Assembly (NCBI GenBank): GCA_945982465.1
Contig: CAMFSB010000090.1
Location: 1 to 6,756, forward strand
DNA length: 6,756 bases
Reading direction: 5' to 3'
Origin: an uncultured Faecalibacterium sp.
GTDB taxonomy: Bacteria > Bacillota > Clostridia > Oscillospirales > Ruminococcaceae
This document shows positions 4,808 to 6,756 of the stretch, in pieces. Position numbers and translations under genes: made by a program. Within the stretch, counting starts at the first letter, position 1. The number at the start of each line of letters is the position of its first letter. The notes beneath the pieces were generated by a model. The model was not told the DNA's origin. It was given only the letters and a program-made list of their open reading frames with translations, and did not search any database.

Positions 4808-6163
4808 ATGGCATTTGAATCTCTGTCTGACCGCCTTGCGGGCGTGTTCAAAAAGCTGAAAGGCCACGGCAAGCTCAGCGAAGCGGACATCAAGACCGCC
4901 ATGCGCGAGGTGCGCATGGCTCTGCTGGAGGCCGACGTCAACTACAAGGTCGCCAAGGACTTCTGCGCCAAGGTATCGGAACGGGCCATGGGCCAGGAGG
5001 TAATGGAAAGCCTGACCCCCGCCCAGCAGGTGGTCAAGATCGTCAACGAAGAGCTGACGCGCCTGATGGGCGGCGACGAAGCGCCCCGCCTGAACATCAA
5101 AAACAAGGGCCAGACGGTCATCATGCTGTGCGGTCTGCAGGGTAACGGCAAAACCACCCACGCGGCCAAGCTGGCCAAGTACTACGCCAAGCAGGGGCGC
5201 CGCCCGCTGCTGGTGGCCTGCGATATCTACCGCCCCGCCGCCATCGAGCAGCTGAAGGTGGTAGGCAGGCAGGCCGGCGTGCCGGTGTTTGAGCTGGGCG
5301 TCGAAAAACCGGTGGTCATTGTAAAAAAGGCGCTTTCCTACGCCAGGGACTACGGCCATGACGTGGTGCTGATTGATACGGCCGGCCGCCTGCAGATCGA
5401 CGAAGCCATGATGCAGGAGCTGGTGGACGTAAAGAACGCCGTCAGCGTGGACGAAACGCTGCTGGTGGTGGACGCCATGGCCGGCCAGGACGCGGTGAAC
5501 GTGGCCAAAAGCTTCAACGAGACCGTGGGCATCGATGGCATCATCCTCACCAAAACCGACGGCGACACCCGCGGCGGCGCGGCGCTTTCGGTGCTGGCGG
5601 TCACCGGCAAGCCGATCAAGTTCCAGGGCACCGGCGAAAAGCTGGACGATCTGGAGGTATTCCACCCGGCGCGCATGGCCAGCCGCATTTTGGGCATGGG
5701 CGACGTGCTCAGCCTGATCGAAAAGGCGCAGGACGCGGCCGACGAAAAGGCAGCCGAGGAGACGGCCCGCCGCATGCTGGAAAACAAGTTCGACATGAAC
5801 GACATGCTGGCCCAGTTTGCGCAGATCCGCAAAATGGGCGGGGCGTCGGCCATGCTGAGCATGCTGCCCGGCGGCGCTAAGATCGACCCCTCGCAGGTGG
5901 ACGAAAAAGCCATGGACCGCATTGAAGCGATCATTTATTCCATGACGCCCGCCGAGCGCGAAAAGCCTTCCATCATCAACCCCAAGCGCAAGCGCCGCAT
6001 CGCCGCAGGCAGCGGCACCCGCGTGGAGGATGTGAACCGTCTGCTCAAGCAGTACGAAATGATGCAGAAGATGATGAAGCAGATGAAAAAAAGCCCCAAG
6101 GGCTTTGCCCGCCGCATGGGCGGCATGATGGGCAACCCCAATGCGTTCAAGGGCATGATGTAA
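4808..6163 (+). CDS. ffh: Signal recognition particle GTPase Ffh (SRP54)
   Basis: Ffh binds signal sequences of nascent membrane and secreted proteins together with the SRP RNA, and hands the ribosome to FtsY at the membrane in a GTP-dependent cycle. The 451 residues are normal for the family. Seen in order: N domain (1-90) with MREVRMALLEADVNYKV; G domain with P-loop GLQGNGKTT (109-117), DIYRPAA (139-145), DTAGR (190-194), TKTDGDTRGG (248-257); then the Met-rich M domain (from about 315) with RKRRIAAGSGTRVEDVNRLL (394-413), the SRP RNA-binding element, and a Met-rich tail. AAGGAG (4791-4796) precedes the ATG by 11 bases. It follows ylxM closely and precedes rpsP by 120 bases. Nothing appears damaged. 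Confidence 0.98.
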   Translation: MAFESLSDRLAGVFKKLKGHGKLSEADIKTAMREVRMALLEADVNYKVAKDFCAKVSERAMGQEVMESLTPAQQVVKIVNEELTRLMGGDEAPRLNIKNKGQTVIMLCGLQGNGKTTHAAKLAKYYAKQGRRPLLVACDIYRPAAIEQLKVVGRQAGVPVFELGVEKPVVIVKKALSYARDYGHDVVLIDTAGRLQIDEAMMQELVDVKNAVSVDETLLVVDAMAGQDAVNVAKSFNETVGIDGIILTKTDGDTRGGAALSVLAVTGKPIKFQGTGEKLDDLEVFHPARMASRILGMGDVLSLIEKAQDAADEKAAEETARRMLENKFDMNDMLAQFAQIRKMGGASAMLSMLPGGAKIDPSQVDEKAMDRIEAIIYSMTPAEREKPSIINPKRKRRIAAGSGTRVEDVNRLLKQYEMMQKMMKQMKKSPKGFARRMGGMMGNPNAFKGMM

Positions 6164-6214
6164 GCGCCGGAATGTACCGGCAGTGATTCTTTTGGTATGA
6201 CCCATAAGCCGTTT

Positions 6215-6256
6215 GCGGCCCCGGGTTTGTACAATAAATTGCCCCGCTGGGGCCGT
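6215..6256 (+). promoter_or_regulatory. Possible alternative hairpins in the ffh-rpsP gap
   Basis: GCGGCCCC (6215-6222) can pair with GGGGCCGT (6249-6256), seven Watson-Crick pairs plus one G-T. The same right arm can instead form a tight hairpin with GCCCC (6241-6245) around GCT. The two pairings exclude each other and end 11 bases before the rpsP ribosome binding site. No T-run follows. It may be a leader element for S16 or simply an intercistronic processing structure. Confidence 0.35.
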
Positions 6257-6283
6257 AAACTGTATTAGGAGGTGACATTAGGT

Positions 6284-6526
6284 ATGGCAGTGAAAATCAG
6301 ACTTCGCCGCATGGGCGCCAAAAAGGCTCCCTTCTACCGTGTTGTTGTTGCGGATAGCCGCTATCCCCGCGACGGTCGTTTCATTGAGGAGATCGGTTCC
6401 TACGATCCCACCAAGGAGCCGGCTGCGGTGAACATCGACGCCGAGAAGGCCAAGCAGTGGATCGCCAATGGCGCGCAGCCCACCGATACCGTGCGTGTTC
6501 TGCTGAAGAAGTCCAACATTCTGTAA
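6284..6526 (+). CDS. rpsP: 30S ribosomal protein S16
   Basis: S16 is an early-assembly protein of the 30S subunit that binds 16S rRNA. The 80-residue product starts [20 protein letters not shown], the hallmark N-terminus, followed by [20 protein letters not shown] and a C-terminal helix around [15 protein letters not shown], ending KKSNIL. The ATG at 6284 is chosen over the in-frame GTG at 6272 because the canonical S16 begins there and AGGAGGTGA (6267-6275), an almost perfect anti-16S match, is placed correctly for it and overlaps the GTG. It ends in TAA immediately followed by TAG, a tandem stop. It is co-oriented with ffh upstream and khpA 15 bases downstream, as in Bacillus and most Clostridia, where rimM, trmD and rplS follow. 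Confidence 0.98.
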   Translation: MAVKIRLRRMGAKKAPFYRVVVADSRYPRDGRFIEEIGSYDPTKEPAAVNIDAEKAKQWIANGAQPTDTVRVLLKKSNIL

Positions 6527-6541
6527 TAGGGGGTTTGGCTC

Positions 6542-6756
6542 ATGCAGGAATTGCTGTTGGCAGTTGCCAAAGGCCTCGTGGAGGACAAGGACGCCGTGAC
6601 GGTTACGGTGGATGAGCCCCGCGAGGACGGTACGGTCGTCTACCACCTGTCGGTGGCGGAGGGCGATATGGGCCGGGTCATCGGCAAGCAGGGGCGGATC
6701 GCAAAGGCCATTCGCGTGGTCATGCGCGCCGCCGCCGTGCGGGTGGATGAAAAGGT
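6542..6756 (+). CDS. khpA: KH-domain RNA-binding protein KhpA (YlqC), 3' end outside window
   Basis: Small single-KH-domain RNA-binding protein, in other Firmicutes partnered with KhpB (Jag) and linked to cell-envelope and translation control. The visible 71 residues start MQELLLAVAKGLVEDKDAVT and carry the KH signature GRVIGKQGRIAKAIR (residues 47-61), with the GxxG loop as GKQG, which contacts single-stranded RNA. A G-rich site (GGGGG, 6529-6533) precedes the ATG. Family members have about 75-80 residues, so only a few codons are missing at the window edge. Position directly after rpsP is the conserved order and supports the assignment. Confidence 0.93.
   Translation, partial: MQELLLAVAKGLVEDKDAVTVTVDEPREDGTVVYHLSVAEGDMGRVIGKQGRIAKAIRVVMRAAAVRVDEK

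Noticed and set aside
4922..5200. His118 directly after the GKTT P-loop of Ffh as a functional oddity
   Set aside because: That position varies among Ffh proteins (for example Ser in E. coli, Thr in others), and all catalytic residues are intact.
4682..6205. A 507-codon open frame antisense to ffh
   Set aside because: It is the mirror of the GC-rich codon pattern of ffh, has an implausible His/Leu/Ala-rich composition, no ribosome binding site, and no recognisable motif, while ffh on the other strand is certain.

Overview
The window looks like chromosomal DNA from a GC-rich, gut-type member of the Clostridia (Oscillospiraceae/Ruminococcaceae, the Faecalibacterium-Gemmiger-Subdoligranulum kind). 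The reasons are strong AGGAGG-type ribosome binding sites, near-consensus sigma-A promoters, a ylxM-ffh-rpsP-khpA gene order typical of Firmicutes, and GC-rich coding sequence. The genus is inference; nothing here proves it.

Left part (1-2060). A promoterless, start-less minus-strand reading frame of about 70 codons at the left edge is probably the remnant of a truncated gene. Next, on the plus strand, is a GH35-type (DUF5597-containing) beta-galactosidase-like glycoside hydrolase. Its conventional ORF stops at a TAG, but the same frame carries on through a second TAG to a TGA at 1796-1798, and the translated tail matches the end of this family. The gene therefore contains two in-frame amber codons and is either freshly decayed or read through. 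A GC-rich structured spacer follows, then a promoter embedded in two inverted repeats.

Middle (2065-4083). This holds an SDR oxidoreductase with a complete Ser-Tyr-Lys site, ending at a strong hairpin terminator. Convergent to it are a tRNA-Gln(UUG) gene, with its own promoter and terminator, and upstream of that a minus-strand PLP enzyme of the cysteine synthase fold. This last protein keeps the PLP lysine and phosphate loop but has lost the TSGNTG substrate loop, so it is probably not an ordinary O-acetylserine sulfhydrylase.

Right part (4084-6756). A divergent promoter region separates the PLP enzyme from the start of the conserved SRP/ribosome operon: ylxM, ffh, rpsP, and the 5' part of the KH-domain gene khpA, which runs off the window. 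A perfect TTGACA-17-TATAAT promoter drives it, and its -10 box sits exactly between the arms of a 6-bp inverted repeat. YlxM and Ffh belong to co-translational protein targeting, S16 is a 30S subunit protein, and KhpA is an RNA-binding protein; together they form a growth-linked housekeeping unit.

I found no CRISPR array, insertion sequence, integrase, toxin-antitoxin pair or defence system. The points most worth checking are the double amber codons, the altered active-site loop of the PLP enzyme, and the palindromic promoters.
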